Source: Pseudonocardia cypriaca
GTDB lineage: Bacteria > Actinomycetota > Actinomycetes > Mycobacteriales > Pseudonocardiaceae
Length of the DNA: 64,000 nucleotides
Direction: 5' to 3'
Assembly: GCF_006717045.1 (NCBI RefSeq)
Contig: NZ_VFPH01000002.1
Location: 1,860,001-1,924,000 of the forward strand
In this document: piece after piece, positions 1-9,547 of the stretch
Layout of the letters: every line of letters starts with the position of its first letter
Numbering within the stretch: the stretch's first letter is position 1
Position numbers and translations under genes: made by a program
The notes under the pieces: model-generated
Seen by the model: only the letters and a program-made list of their open reading frames with translations
Databases searched by the model: none
What the model was told of the DNA's origin: nothing

Positions 1-1158
1 CACGCGCCGGATCCGCTCCGACCCGCCCTCCGGGGCGAACGTGAGGCCGGAGCGTCGGCCGTTGCGGGAGATCTCGTTGGCGAGGTCAATGTTGAACGCG
101 TCGACGCGGGTGCTCGGCAGCGAGAGCGAGGTGTTGGTGCCCTCGTAGCGGTCGGCGAGGCCCTTGGTGATCTCGGCGATCTCGGAGTGGTCGGCGCTGG
201 ACAGCGACAGCAGCCCCACCTCGTCGAAGCCGCTCGCGCGCACCGCGGCATCGACCATCTCACCGACACCCTGCAGCGACCGTTCCCGGACCGGACGGGT
301 GATCATCCCGGCCTGGCAGAACCGGCAGCCGCGGGTGCAGCCGCGGAAGATCTCGACGCTCGCGCGCTCGTGCACGGTGTCGGCGAGCGGCACGAGCGGC
401 TGCTTCGGGTACGGCCAGGCGTCGAGGTCGGTGGTGGTGCGCTTGGTGACGCTGCGCGGCACGCGCTCGTCGACGGGCGTGACGGCGGCGATGGCGCCGT
501 CGGGGCCGTAGCTCACCTCGTACAGCGACGGGACGTAGCAGCCGTCGACGCCGGCCAGCCGCAGCAGGAGCTCGCGGCGCCCACCGGGACGGCCATCGGC
601 CTTCCACGCCTTGACGACGTCGGTGATCTCGCCGACCACCTCCTCGCCGTCGCCGATCGCGGCCACGTCGACGAAGTCGGCGATCGGCTCCGGGTTGAAC
701 GCGGCGTGTCCGCCCGCCACCACGATCGGGTGGTCGGTGCCCCGATCGACGGCGTGCAGCGGGATGCCGGCGAGGTCGAGCGCCGTGAGCAGGTTGGTGT
801 ACCCGAGCTCGGTGGAGAAGCTGACGCCGAGCAGGTCGAAGGCGCCGAGCGGCCGGTGCGAGTCGACTGTGAACGCGGGGACGCGGTGCTCGCGCATCAG
901 CGCCTCGAGGTCCGGCCAGACCGCGTAGCAACGCTCGGCGAGCGCGTCCTGCCGCTCGTTGAGCAGCTCGTACAGAATCATGACGCCCTGGTTGGGCAGC
1001 CCGACCTCGTACGCGTCGGGGTACATGAGCGCCCACCGGACGGCGGCCGACTCCCAGTCCTTCACCTGCGCGTTCAGCTCGCCGCCGACGTACTGCACGG
1101 GCTTCGAGACGCGCGGCAGCAGCGGCTCGAGGTCCGGAAAAATCGACGGTGCCGTCAT
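1..1158 (-). CDS. B12-binding radical SAM protein, TIGR03960-like (3' end outside window)
   Basis: Open for all 386 codons from an ATG at 1158 to the window edge. Family members run to roughly 600 or more residues, so the C-terminal part is missing here. An N-terminal cobalamin-binding-like region (about residues 40-190, with VVAGGHAAFNPEPIADFVD) precedes the radical SAM core. The core has a CxxxCxxC cluster motif, GCTRGCRFC, with cysteines at about 274, 278 and 281, so it should bind [4Fe-4S] and S-adenosylmethionine. The physiological reaction of this family is not established. In actinobacteria this gene usually sits beside a DUF2344 gene and rne/rplU-rpmA, which would lie to the left of this window. 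The family call is from remembered motifs. Confidence 0.88.
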   Translation of the reverse strand, partial: MTAPSIFPDLEPLLPRVSKPVQYVGGELNAQVKDWESAAVRWALMYPDAYEVGLPNQGVMILYELLNERQDALAERCYAVWPDLEALMREHRVPAFTVDSHRPLGAFDLLGVSFSTELGYTNLLTALDLAGIPLHAVDRGTDHPIVVAGGHAAFNPEPIADFVDVAAIGDGEEVVGEITDVVKAWKADGRPGGRRELLLRLAGVDGCYVPSLYEVSYGPDGAIAAVTPVDERVPRSVTKRTTTDLDAWPYPKQPLVPLADTVHERASVEIFRGCTRGCRFCQAGMITRPVRERSLQGVGEMVDAAVRASGFDEVGLLSLSSADHSEIAEITKGLADRYEGTNTSLSLPSTRVDAFNIDLANEISRNGRRSGLTFAPEGGSERIRRV

Positions 1159-1220
1159 GTTTGCCCAGGGTAGCCCCGACCCGATCGGGGCAACCTCGCG
1201 GCCAGCCGTTGACCCGGCAC

Positions 1221-1997
1221 TCAGCCCCAGGCGGCGCGCACCGGGAAGCCCGCGGTGCTGATCCGCCGCGCGGTGGCCGCGAGGACGACCACGAGCGCGA
1301 TCGCGCCCGCGACCACGACGGCCTCCGGCGGGTCGTTGAGCGCGGTGCCCACGAGCGCCCACATCACGGCGATCGCGAACGGCACGACCGCAGTGCCCGA
1401 CAGCACCGCCCACGACACCGTGGCGGTGACCGCGAGCAGCACGACCACGGCGGCGATCGCCGCAAGCGCCCCGGTGCCGGGCAGGCCGATCCACACGCCG
1501 GTGGCCGCGGTGCCCATCGGCGTGGCCATGCAGACCCAACCCGCGTAGAGCGCGACGGGGCCGCGCGCCACGACCCGCTCCACCACGCTCTCGGCGGGCA
1601 TCCGGCAGTACCGCCCGAACACGAGGGTGATGCTCACGAGCAGCCCGATGAGCATCAGCTGCGCGAGCGGCAGCCAGCCGGCGCCGAACGACAGCACCCA
1701 ACCCATGTTGAACACGGCCGAGGCGGCCATCCACCACCCCGTCGTGCGGTGGGCCTGACGGGCCCGCTGCGCGGGCAGTGCCTGGAAGACGGCGTAGCCG
1801 ACGAACCCGACGTAGATCGGCACCCACGCCGCGAACGCCCAACCGGCGGCGAGCAACGGGCTCGGGTACTCGCGCGCGACCGTGCCGACCGTATCGCCGG
1901 CCACCGCCGCAACCAGTACCTGCGCAACCGCGAGCAGCGCCACCACCACGTTCCGAACGAGATCGGTCCGGGTGGGGCCCGGCGAGAGGACCGTCAT
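1221..1997 (-). CDS. TspO/MBR-like tryptophan-rich membrane protein
   Basis: A 258-residue, very hydrophobic protein with seven or more predicted membrane segments. Paired motifs such as AAGWAFAAWVPIYVGFVGYAVF (only in part typical) and GWW-x5-NMGW-x3 resemble the tryptophan-rich TspO/peripheral benzodiazepine receptor repeat, in the longer actinobacterial form (canonical TspO is about 160 residues). TspO proteins bind tetrapyrroles or other hydrophobic ligands, but the role here is unknown. The ATG at 1997 was chosen because the upstream in-frame extension is low-complexity and runs into the neighbouring permease gene. It is a single gene, on the same strand as the ABC exporter upstream, 77 bp away. 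Confidence 0.6.
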   Translation of the reverse strand: MTVLSPGPTRTDLVRNVVVALLAVAQVLVAAVAGDTVGTVAREYPSPLLAAGWAFAAWVPIYVGFVGYAVFQALPAQRARQAHRTTGWWMAASAVFNMGWVLSFGAGWLPLAQLMLIGLLVSITLVFGRYCRMPAESVVERVVARGPVALYAGWVCMATPMGTAATGVWIGLPGTGALAAIAAVVVLLAVTATVSWAVLSGTAVVPFAIAVMWALVGTALNDPPEAVVVAGAIALVVVLAATARRISTAGFPVRAAWG

Positions 1998-2074
1998 GCC
2001 GCCATTGTCCCCCGCCGCGGGCAGTGCTTCAGGCGCTGTGCGCCAGCGGGTGAGACTCGACGGCCCGCGGCGCG

Positions 2075-2920
2075 CTACCGGAGCAGCAGTGCGTCCAGCC
2101 GCCGGGCCGCCACGACCAACCCGACCGCGGTCATGACCACGAAGTAGGCCAGGTGTCCGAGCATCCCGGCGTGCACGGCACCCGTGGTGAGCCCGCGCAT
2201 CAGCTCCACCGCGTGGTAGAGCGGCAGGCACTCCACCACGATCTGCAGCCACCGGGGGTAGACCGAGAGCGGGTAGAACGTGGTGGAGAACAGGAACATC
2301 GGCAGCACCACGAGCGTGACCAGGTCGAAGTCCTGCCACGAGCGCATGTACGACGTGGCGGCCATGCCGACGGCCGCGAACGCGAACGCCACGAGCAGCG
2401 CCGCCGGGAGCGCCAGCAGCGCCCACGGCGACACCAACAGCCCGAAGCCGCCCATCACGGCGAGGAAGCCGAGCGCGTAGAGGCCGCCGCGGATGAGGGC
2501 CCACCCGATCTCACCGAGCGCGATGTCGACCGGACCGAGCGGGGTGGCCAGCATCGCGTCGTAGATGCGGCCGTACTTGAGCTTGAAGAACACGTTGAAG
2601 GTGGAGTCGAACACCGCGCCGTTCATCGCGGACGCCGCGAGGAGACCGGGCGCGATGAACGCGGCGTAGCTGATGGGGGCGCCGTCCGGACCGGGCAGCG
2701 TGCCCACCATGGATCCGAGGCCCTGCCCCATCGCGAACAGGTAGAACACCGGCTCGGAGAACCCCGACACGAACGCGAGCCACGCCCTGCGCGACGCGGT
2801 GGCCGAACGGATCAGCAACGCGTGCGAGCGCCCCGCGTAGCTGCCGGCCGGCACCAGCAGCCGCAGCAGCGCTGCCGAGGATGCCGCCGGTGTCGTGGCC
2901 GGCTCGTCGACCGCGGTCAT
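2075..2920 (-). CDS. ABC-2 type exporter permease (NodJ/DrrB-like), second permease
   Basis: A 281-residue integral membrane protein with about six membrane segments. It has the ABC-2 permease pattern: a loop FSEPVFYLFAMGQGLGSMVG after the first helix, FNVFFKLKYGRIYDAMLATP in the middle, and LPLYHAVELMRGLTTG before the last helix. These resemble the NodJ/DrrB lipid or drug exporter subunits. The ATG at 2920 overlaps the stop of the upstream permease by 4 bp (ATGA), so it is the last gene of a translationally coupled ATPase-permease-permease operon. It probably forms the membrane channel as a heterodimer with the neighbouring permease. The substrate cannot be read from sequence. Confidence 0.88.
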   Translation of the reverse strand: MTAVDEPATTPAASSAALLRLLVPAGSYAGRSHALLIRSATASRRAWLAFVSGFSEPVFYLFAMGQGLGSMVGTLPGPDGAPISYAAFIAPGLLAASAMNGAVFDSTFNVFFKLKYGRIYDAMLATPLGPVDIALGEIGWALIRGGLYALGFLAVMGGFGLLVSPWALLALPAALLVAFAFAAVGMAATSYMRSWQDFDLVTLVVLPMFLFSTTFYPLSVYPRWLQIVVECLPLYHAVELMRGLTTGAVHAGMLGHLAYFVVMTAVGLVVAARRLDALLLR

Positions 2921-3743
2921 GGTTGAAGCCTCCGCGTGTACAGGCGGGCGGCCAGCGCCGCGCCGAGCACCACCAGCACGAGCAGGTACGCGATGTGGCC
3001 GAGCGCGGCGAGCGGCTGCCACCGGTCGAGCGCGGCGGCGCGGGCGACCTCGGTGCCGTGCCACAGCGGCGACACCCACGCCACCGGCTGCACCCAGTCG
3101 GGAAGCCGGTCGACCGGGAAGAACGTGCCCGAGAACAGCGTCATCGGGATGACCACGAACCGGAACAGCACGCTGAACGCCGCGCCCTCGCTCTCGAGGG
3201 TGGCCGAGAACGCGGTGACCGGCGCCGCCATCGCGACCCCGGTGAGCACCGCGGCGAACAGCGACACCACGATGCCGGCGCTCTCCACCCCGCCGAACAC
3301 CGCGATCACGCCGATGTAGACGGCGCCGGAGCCCGCAGTCTTGATCGCCACCCAGGCGAGGTGGCCGAGCGCCACCTGGGCCGGCGAGACCGGACCGGCC
3401 GTCATCCCGTGGTAGTGGCGCTGCCATTTGAATCCCGACAGCACCGGGTATGACGACTCGAACGCCGCAGTCTGCACCGCCGACACCGCGAGCAGCGCCG
3501 GCGCGAGCCACACGAGGTAACCGACCCCGCCGGTGGCCGCCGCGGTGCCGGCCCCACCCTGCACCAGCGAGCCGAACCCGATACCGAACGCGAGCAGGAA
3601 CAGCAGCGGCTGCAGGACCGACGACACCACGGTGGCCCGCCAATTGCGGCGGTACCACACCCAGGCGTGCTCGACGACGAGCAGCACGCCCCGCACAGCG
3701 CCGGGCGCCCGCCCGGTGGATCGTGCGACGAGGTCGGGAGCGC

Positions 3744-3747
<4 letters not shown>
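2917..3747 (-). CDS. ABC-2 type exporter permease (NodJ/DrrB-like), first permease
   Basis: A 276-residue protein with about six membrane helices and the same layout as its downstream partner: an early LQPLLFLLAFGIGFGSLV segment, FESSYPVLSGFKWQRHYHGM, and SPLWHGTEVARAAALDRW near the C terminus. The two permeases are clearly paralogous and probably arose by tandem duplication. The ATG at 3747 overlaps the ATPase stop by 4 bp, and the stop overlaps the next start by 4 bp. It is likely one half of the transmembrane part of a NodIJ/DrrAB-type exporter of lipids, glycolipids or drugs. Confidence 0.88.
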
Positions 3748-4688
<941 letters not shown>

Positions 4689-4731
4689 GCTAGCCGGGTT
4701 CCCCGACAGAATGCGTGGACGTTTCGGAGGC

Positions 4732-4903
4732 CCTAGGGCCTGTCCTGTAGGCCCGGGGCCGCGGGCTTCGTGATCGAGATCGTCCCTGGCAAGGCGCCGG
4801 CACGAGCCGTTGTACTGGACGTACCCGGTCGTGCCGGCAACGCCGCCAGGGGCGATCTCGGGCGCGAAGAGCGTGGTCCTGGGCTTACAGGACAGGCCCT
4901 AGG
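4732..4903. mobile_element. MITE-like element with 23-bp terminal inverted repeats
   Basis: The left end 4732-4754 and right end 4881-4903 are inverted copies with one mismatch (18 bp perfect, CCTAGGGCCTGTCCTGTA). CTAG lies at both borders (4733-4736 and 4899-4902) and could be a target duplication, although CTAG is itself palindromic. The 120-bp interior has no credible gene and carries a hairpin with arms GCCGGCACGA at 4796-4805 and TCGTGCCGGC at 4829-4838. Length, inverted ends and absence of a transposase fit a miniature inverted-repeat transposable element. The parent IS is not in the window. Confidence 0.7.
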
Positions 4904-5855
4904 CCGCGGGGCGGGACCGTCCGTGGAAGGAGCGGCGGTAGGCGTCCGGCGCGACACCGAGGGTGCGGTGGAAGTGCCTGCGCAGCGTGGCGGCCGTGCC
5001 GAGGCCGGTGCGGGCCGCCACCTGCTCGACGCTGTGGTCGGTGGTCTCCAGCAGCTCCTGCGCCCGGTGGACCCGCTGGGTCAGCAGCCACTGCAGGGGC
5101 GTGGTGCCGGTGGCGGACCGGAACTGCCGGGTGAGCGTGCGCTCGCTCATGCGCGCCTGGCGGGCCAGGTCCGTGACGGTCAGCGGCTCGTCGAGGCGCT
5201 CGAGCGCCCAGCCGAGCAGCGCGCCCAGCCCACCGTCCACCCCGGATGGCACGGGGGCGGGGATGAACTGGGCCTGCCCGCCGGACCGGTGCGGCGGCAC
5301 GACGAGGCGGCGGGCGAGCGCGTTGGCGACGGCGCTGCCGTGGTCGTTCCGGACGAGGTGCAGGCACAGGTCGAGGCCTGCGGCCTTGCCCGCGGACGTG
5401 AGCACGTCGCCGTGGTCGATGTAGAGCACGTCGGGGTCGACCTGCACCCGTGGGTGGCGGCGGGCCAGTCGCTCGGCGTGCATCCAGTGGGTGGTGGCCC
5501 GCCTGCCGTCGAGCAGGCCGGCCGCCGCCAGGACGAAGGCGCCCGTGCAGATCGACGCGACCCGCGCCCCGGCCTCGTGCGCGGCCCGCACCGCGTCCAC
5601 CAGCTCGGCGGGTGGTGGCTGTTCGACGTCGTGGTTCCACGGCACGATGACGGTGTCCGCGGTGACGAGCCGGTCGAGCCCGTGCGGCGTGCTCACCTGG
5701 AACCAGCCACCGATGCTCACCGTCGCAGGCGCGCAGACCACGAAGTCGTACCAGGGGTCGGCGAGGTCCGATCGGTGCAGTCCGAAGACGTCGTGCGCAA
5801 CGGCCACCTCCAGCAGCGACTGAACTCCGGCCACGGCGAGGGCGACGGTGTGCAT
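4899..5855 (-). CDS. GlxA-family transcriptional regulator (DJ-1/PfpI + AraC HTH)
   Basis: A 318-residue protein, the usual GlxA length. Residues about 5-165 form a DJ-1/PfpI-like domain with the nucleophile-elbow-like SICTGAFVLAAAGLLDG (Cys103) seen in this family, where it serves sensing rather than catalysis. Residues about 215-310 are a double helix-turn-helix AraC domain (LARQARMSERTLTRQFRSAT ... VAARTGLGTAATLRRHF). The ATG at 5855 was chosen; an in-frame ATG at 5873 is an alternative. It is divergent from the MFS-amidase operon with 71 bp between and probably controls it. Oddity: its TAG stop lies inside the CTAG border of the MITE-like element. Confidence 0.9.
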   Translation of the reverse strand: MHTVALAVAGVQSLLEVAVAHDVFGLHRSDLADPWYDFVVCAPATVSIGGWFQVSTPHGLDRLVTADTVIVPWNHDVEQPPPAELVDAVRAAHEAGARVASICTGAFVLAAAGLLDGRRATTHWMHAERLARRHPRVQVDPDVLYIDHGDVLTSAGKAAGLDLCLHLVRNDHGSAVANALARRLVVPPHRSGGQAQFIPAPVPSGVDGGLGALLGWALERLDEPLTVTDLARQARMSERTLTRQFRSATGTTPLQWLLTQRVHRAQELLETTDHSVEQVAARTGLGTAATLRRHFHRTLGVAPDAYRRSFHGRSRPAA

Positions 5856-5926
5856 GTCCGGAACTGTACGCATGTTGGCGTTCCGGTCACTCGTGGTGCG
5901 GCCTGCGACCGCGCAGCATCTCCGCC

Positions 5927-7105
5927 GTGGAGCAACCGGGAGTGCTGCAGTGGCAGCGGGACAAGGTGTGGTGGGGAGCCGGAGCGGCGGTTGCGGCGGT
6001 GGGCTGGGGCGCGCAGCAGTTCGCCCCGCTCCTGCTGATGTACCGCTCCGAGCTGGGCGTCGGCGCCGCGACCGTGCAGGCCGTCTTCGCGATGTACGTC
6101 GTCGGGCTGGTCCCCGGTCTGCTGTTCGGCGGCCCCGTGTCCGACCGGTACGGCAGGCGACCGGTCGTCCTCGCGGCGCTGGCCGCGTCCGTGGCCGCCT
6201 CCGCACTCCTGCTCGTCGGGGGTCACGGCGTCGCGTGGCTGTTCGCGGGCCGGCTCGTCGCCGGGTTCGCGAGCGGGGCGGGCTTCAGCGCGGGTGCGGC
6301 CTGGATCCGGGAGCTCAGCGCCGGGGCGGGCGGCGAGCACGGCCCGCGGCGGGCGACCGTCGCGATGACCGTGGGGTTCGGCCTCGGCCCGCTGGTGGCC
6401 GGGGTGCTGGCGCAGTGGGCGCCGGCCCGCACGGTGCTGCCCTACCTGCCGCACCTGCTGCTGACCCTCGCCGCCCTGCCGCTGGTGCGCCGCACCCCCG
6501 AGACGCGCACCCCCGTGGCGGGCGAGGGACGGCTGCGGATCCCCGACATGTCGGCACCCCGGTTCCGCACGGTGGTCGCGCCGCTGGCGCCGTGGGTGTT
6601 CGGCGTGGTCGCGGTCGGCATCGCCTACCTCCCCGCGCTCGTCGAACCCCAGCTGGGCGCGTACGTGCTGATCTTCTGCACGCTGGTCACGCTGCTGGGC
6701 GCCGCGTCGGGGATCGCCGTGGTGCCCGTGGCCCGCCGGGTCGCCAGGCGGGGCAGCCGCCGCCTCCTCGGTACGGCCATGGGCCTCGTGGTCGCCGGCC
6801 TCCTCGTGGCGGCCCTCGCCGCCGCCACCAGGGACCCGCTCCTCGTCGTCGTGGCGGTCCTCGTGCTCGGCGCCGCCTACGGGTGCTGCCAGGTGTGCGG
6901 CCTCGCCGAGGTACAACGCATCGCCCCGCCGGGACAGCTCGCCGGCCTCACCGCGGCCTACCAGGCGATCTCCTACCTCGGCCTCGCCGTGGCGGTCCCA
7001 CTCGCCGCCGTCGACCACCTCGTGCCGCCCACCGTCCTCCTGCTCGGCCTCGCCTCGCTCGCCGCGATCACGCTCGTGCTGACGATCCGGAGCACCGCAC
7101 GATGA
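5927..7105 (+). CDS. MFS transporter
   Basis: A 392-residue major facilitator with about 12 membrane helices. The MFS loop 2-3 motif is GGPVSDRYGRRP at about residues 68-79. GTG at 5927 is the first plausible start after the divergent intergenic region. Its TGA overlaps the amidase ATG by 4 bp, so the two are translationally coupled. That context suggests uptake or export of a compound handled by the amidase, under the divergent GlxA-type regulator. The specificity is not visible. Confidence 0.85.
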   Translation: MEQPGVLQWQRDKVWWGAGAAVAAVGWGAQQFAPLLLMYRSELGVGAATVQAVFAMYVVGLVPGLLFGGPVSDRYGRRPVVLAALAASVAASALLLVGGHGVAWLFAGRLVAGFASGAGFSAGAAWIRELSAGAGGEHGPRRATVAMTVGFGLGPLVAGVLAQWAPARTVLPYLPHLLLTLAALPLVRRTPETRTPVAGEGRLRIPDMSAPRFRTVVAPLAPWVFGVVAVGIAYLPALVEPQLGAYVLIFCTLVTLLGAASGIAVVPVARRVARRGSRRLLGTAMGLVVAGLLVAALAAATRDPLLVVVAVLVLGAAYGCCQVCGLAEVQRIAPPGQLAGLTAAYQAISYLGLAVAVPLAAVDHLVPPTVLLLGLASLAAITLVLTIRSTAR

Positions 7106-8385
7106 GCGACCAGGTCGAAGCCGCGCTCCGGCGCGCCCACGACACCGCGGAGCTCAACGCCTTCGTCACGCTCGCGGACGCCCCGGCCAGGGCGACGGAT
7201 GGGCCGCTCGGTGGCGTCCCGATCGCGGTGAAGGACAGCATCCACGTGGCGGGACTCCCCTGCACCGGCGGAACCCCCGCCCTGCGCAACTGGCACCCGG
7301 CCGCGGACGCCGCGATCGTGACCGTCCTGCGCAAGGCCGGAGCGGTGGTCGTGGGCAAGACCGGCATGCACGAGCTCTCGGCCGGGATCACCTCGAACAA
7401 CCTCGCGTACGGCGCCGTGCGCAACCCCCACGACCCGCGGCTGATCGCGGGCGGGAGCAGCGGCGGGAGCGCGGTCGCCGTCGCGGCGGGCGTCGTGCCG
7501 GTGGCCCTCGGCGCGGACACCGCGGGGTCGGTCCGGATCCCGGCCGCGCTCTGCGGGTGCGTCGGCTTCCGCCCGACCACGGGCCGCTACCCGAACGACG
7601 GCGTGATCCCGCTGTCGGCCACCCGCGACACCGTCGGCCCGATCACGCGGACGGTCGCCGAGGCACTCCTCGTCGACGAGCTGGTCACCGGCGTCCGCAG
7701 CGCTCCGGTCGAGCTCGCCGGGCGACGCCTCGGCGTGCCCCGGGCCTACTTCTACGACGACCTCGACGCCGGGACCGCCGCCGTGATCGACGAGGCGCTC
7801 GGGCGGCTGTCCGACGCCGGGGCCGAGCTGGTCGAGACGACCGTCGAGGACCTCGAGGAACTGCTGCTCCCCCACTCCCTCGCCCTCACCCTGCGCGAGT
7901 GGCCCCGCGAGCTGGGACTGCACCTCGCCCGCCACCGCTGCCCGCTGACGCTCGAGGAGGTCGTCGACGCGATGGCCGGTCCGGTCGAGCGCGGGTGGCT
8001 CGCCGACCAGCTCTGGGGCGATCCCGTCCCCGACACCCACCACGTCGAGATCCTGGAACGGGTCCGGCCCGCCCTCGTGGCCCGCTACGCCGACTGCATC
8101 CGGCGCGACCGGCTCGACGCGCTGGTGCTACCAACCACCCGGCTCCCCGCGCGGCCGATCGGCCAGGACGACGAGGTGCTGATCAACGGGCGGCCGGTCG
8201 GCACGCTCCAGGCGTACCTCCGCAACACCGACCCCACCTCCTTCGCGGGGCTGCCGAGCATCTCGGTGCCGGCCGGCCGCACGGCGTCGGGGCTGCCGGT
8301 CGGGTTGTCCTTCGACGGCCTGCCCGGCACCGACTCGGCCCTGCTCGGACTCGCCGCGGCCTTCGAAGGGCTCGACGCCGGGTAG
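7102..8385 (+). CDS. Amidase (amidase signature family)
   Basis: A 427-residue cytoplasmic hydrolase. It has the Ser-cisSer-Lys triad of the amidase signature family: Lys44 in VPIAVKDS, Ser119 in the GGSSGGS loop (117-123), and nucleophile Ser143 in GADTAGSVRIP. The 24-residue gap between the two serines fits the family. It hydrolyses a carboxamide or related C-N bond; the substrate is unknown, and biuret/allophanate-type or aryl amides are options. The ATG at 7102 overlaps the MFS stop. It is likely the catabolic half of a transporter-amidase unit. Confidence 0.88.
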   Translation: MSDQVEAALRRAHDTAELNAFVTLADAPARATDGPLGGVPIAVKDSIHVAGLPCTGGTPALRNWHPAADAAIVTVLRKAGAVVVGKTGMHELSAGITSNNLAYGAVRNPHDPRLIAGGSSGGSAVAVAAGVVPVALGADTAGSVRIPAALCGCVGFRPTTGRYPNDGVIPLSATRDTVGPITRTVAEALLVDELVTGVRSAPVELAGRRLGVPRAYFYDDLDAGTAAVIDEALGRLSDAGAELVETTVEDLEELLLPHSLALTLREWPRELGLHLARHRCPLTLEEVVDAMAGPVERGWLADQLWGDPVPDTHHVEILERVRPALVARYADCIRRDRLDALVLPTTRLPARPIGQDDEVLINGRPVGTLQAYLRNTDPTSFAGLPSISVPAGRTASGLPVGLSFDGLPGTDSALLGLAAAFEGLDAG

Positions 8386-8412
8386 GGCGGTCTCCAGGCC
8401 AACCTCGCACCA

Positions 8413-8501
8413 GGCCTTCGGTGGCGCCGCGCATCGTGCGGGGCCGCTTCGCGGGCAGGCCACGGGCCTGCCCCTTTCGGCGCGCGGCGCCACCGAAGGC
8501 C
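8413..8501 (+). repeat. Palindromic repeat, short form (copy A)
   Basis: Perfect 20-bp inverted ends: GGCCTTCGGTGGCGCCGCGC at 8413-8432 and its reverse complement at 8482-8501. The interior carries GCGGGCAGGCC and GGGCCTGCCCC, which form a second, nested stem around 8451-8474. It shares its ends and interior blocks with copy B (8694-8871) when B is reversed, but lacks about 90 bp of B's middle. It lies 27 bp after the amidase stop, so it could also terminate that operon. Confidence 0.75.
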
Positions 8502-8693
8502 GGTCTCACGGGCATGATCAGCGTTTCGGCGCGAAACCCGACGCCCTGCGTCGGGAAACGCACCCAACTGGTGATCTTCGCAGCTCACGCACCCCTTTCT
8601 CCGTTGATGCACCCCGTCGACCGGTCGCATGGACCGAAACGCGGCGCGTGAGCCGAAACCGGGTGCGCAAGGGACAAGGAGATGCCCGACACC

Positions 8694-8871
8694 GGCCTCC
8701 TGGCGGCGCCGCGCACCCAAGGGGCAGGCCCTTGGGCCTGCCCGCGAAGCTTGCCCTCAGGGGCCGCAGAGGCTCGCAGGTCAAGGGTCGCGCCAGCGAT
8801 CGCGGAGCGACGCGCAGCGCCCTTGAGCTGTGAGGGCGGCCCCGCACAATGCGCGGCGCCGCCAGGAGGCC
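8694..8871 (-). repeat. Palindromic repeat, long form (copy B)
   Basis: Perfect 21-bp inverted ends (GGCCTCCTGGCGGCGCCGCG plus C) at 8694-8714 and 8851-8871. Read on the minus strand it shares with copy A the blocks GCGCCGCGCA-T-GTGCGGGGCCGC and TTCGCGGGCAGGCC...GGGCCTGCCCCTT. It has an extra middle section (about 8752-8833) with further self-complementary segments (CTCAAGGGCGC, GCGACCCTTGA). It contains no gene. Confidence 0.75.
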
Positions 8872-8945
8872 CTGGAAAGGCAGACCTCGAGCCAGAAGGC
8901 CTTGAGCCAGAAGGGCGCCGCCGTCAACCCCCCTCGACGCCAAGT

Positions 8946-8955
8946 AGACCGGTCT
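8946..8955. promoter_or_regulatory. TetR-type operator candidate upstream of the TetR gene
   Basis: A perfect palindrome AGACCGGTCT, 14 nt before the TetR start, in context GTAGACCGGTCTCTATAG. This resembles the AGAC...GTCT half-sites bound by LmrA/YxaF-type TetR regulators, which is the subfamily the downstream protein resembles. It probably mediates autorepression of the TetR-metallohydrolase operon. This is an inference from position and symmetry. Confidence 0.5.
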
Positions 8956-8968
8956 CTATAGTTCAGGG

Positions 8969-9547
8969 ATGCCGAGGCGATCAGACACCCGGGAGCGGGT
9001 GATCCGCACCGCGGCAGGCCTGTTCCGCGCCCAGGGCTACCACGCCACCGGGCTCAACCAGGTGCTCGCCGAGGGCGGCCTGCCGAAGGGCTCTCTCTAC
9101 TTCCACTTCCCCGGCGGCAAGGAGCAGCTCGCGGTCGAGTCGGTGCAGCTCTCGGGCCGGGAGCTGGGTGAAGGGATCGCCGCGGCGCTCGCGTCCACCC
9201 CGGAGCCGGCGGACGCGCTCGCGCGCGTCCTGGCCCTGCTCGGCGAGCACCTCGTCGCCACCGGTTTCCGGGAGGGCTGCCCGGTGGCCACGGTCGCGCT
9301 CGACGCCGCCGCGCAGAGCGAGCCGATCCGCGCCGCGTGCGCGGACGTCTACGACTCGTGGCAGGACCTCGTGGCCCAGCACCTGCGCGCGGCCGGCGTC
9401 GCCGACGCCGAAGGCCTCGCCACGGTGCTGGTCGCCGCCGCCGAGGGCGCCATCCTCCTCGCGCGCACCCGCCGGGACGTCACGCCACTGCAGACCGTGG
9501 GGACGCACCTGCGCGCCCTGCTCACCCCGGAACGGAGACCGGAATGA
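8969..9547 (+). CDS. TetR/AcrR family regulator, LmrA/YxaF-like
   Basis: A 192-residue one-domain repressor. The N-terminal helix-turn-helix is RTAAGLFRAQGYHATGLNQV followed by GGLPKGSLYFHFPGGKEQLA, and the C-terminal ligand domain has ALDAAAQSEPIRAACADVYD, typical of the LmrA/YxaF group. ATG at 8969. The TGA overlaps the next ATG by 4 bp, so it is cotranslated with the metallohydrolase and probably controls it in response to a small molecule through the palindrome at 8946-8955. Confidence 0.9.
   Translation: MPRRSDTRERVIRTAAGLFRAQGYHATGLNQVLAEGGLPKGSLYFHFPGGKEQLAVESVQLSGRELGEGIAAALASTPEPADALARVLALLGEHLVATGFREGCPVATVALDAAAQSEPIRAACADVYDSWQDLVAQHLRAAGVADAEGLATVLVAAAEGAILLARTRRDVTPLQTVGTHLRALLTPERRPE

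Larger units (their letters stand above)
8386..8968. other. 583-bp intergenic region with two palindromic repeats and a TetR promoter
   Basis: Between the amidase stop and the TetR start. It holds the two palindromic repeats at 8413-8501 and 8694-8871, and an operator-like palindrome at 8946-8955. The spacer 8502-8693 and the stretch 8872-8940 show no coding signal. Apparent open frames through the region lack ribosome sites and run across the palindromes on both strands, as expected of GC-rich non-coding DNA. Confidence 0.7.

Noticed and set aside
8502..8693. Possible small genes between the two palindromic repeats.
   Set aside because: Several frames are open on both strands, but no ribosome site, codon bias or known motif supports any.
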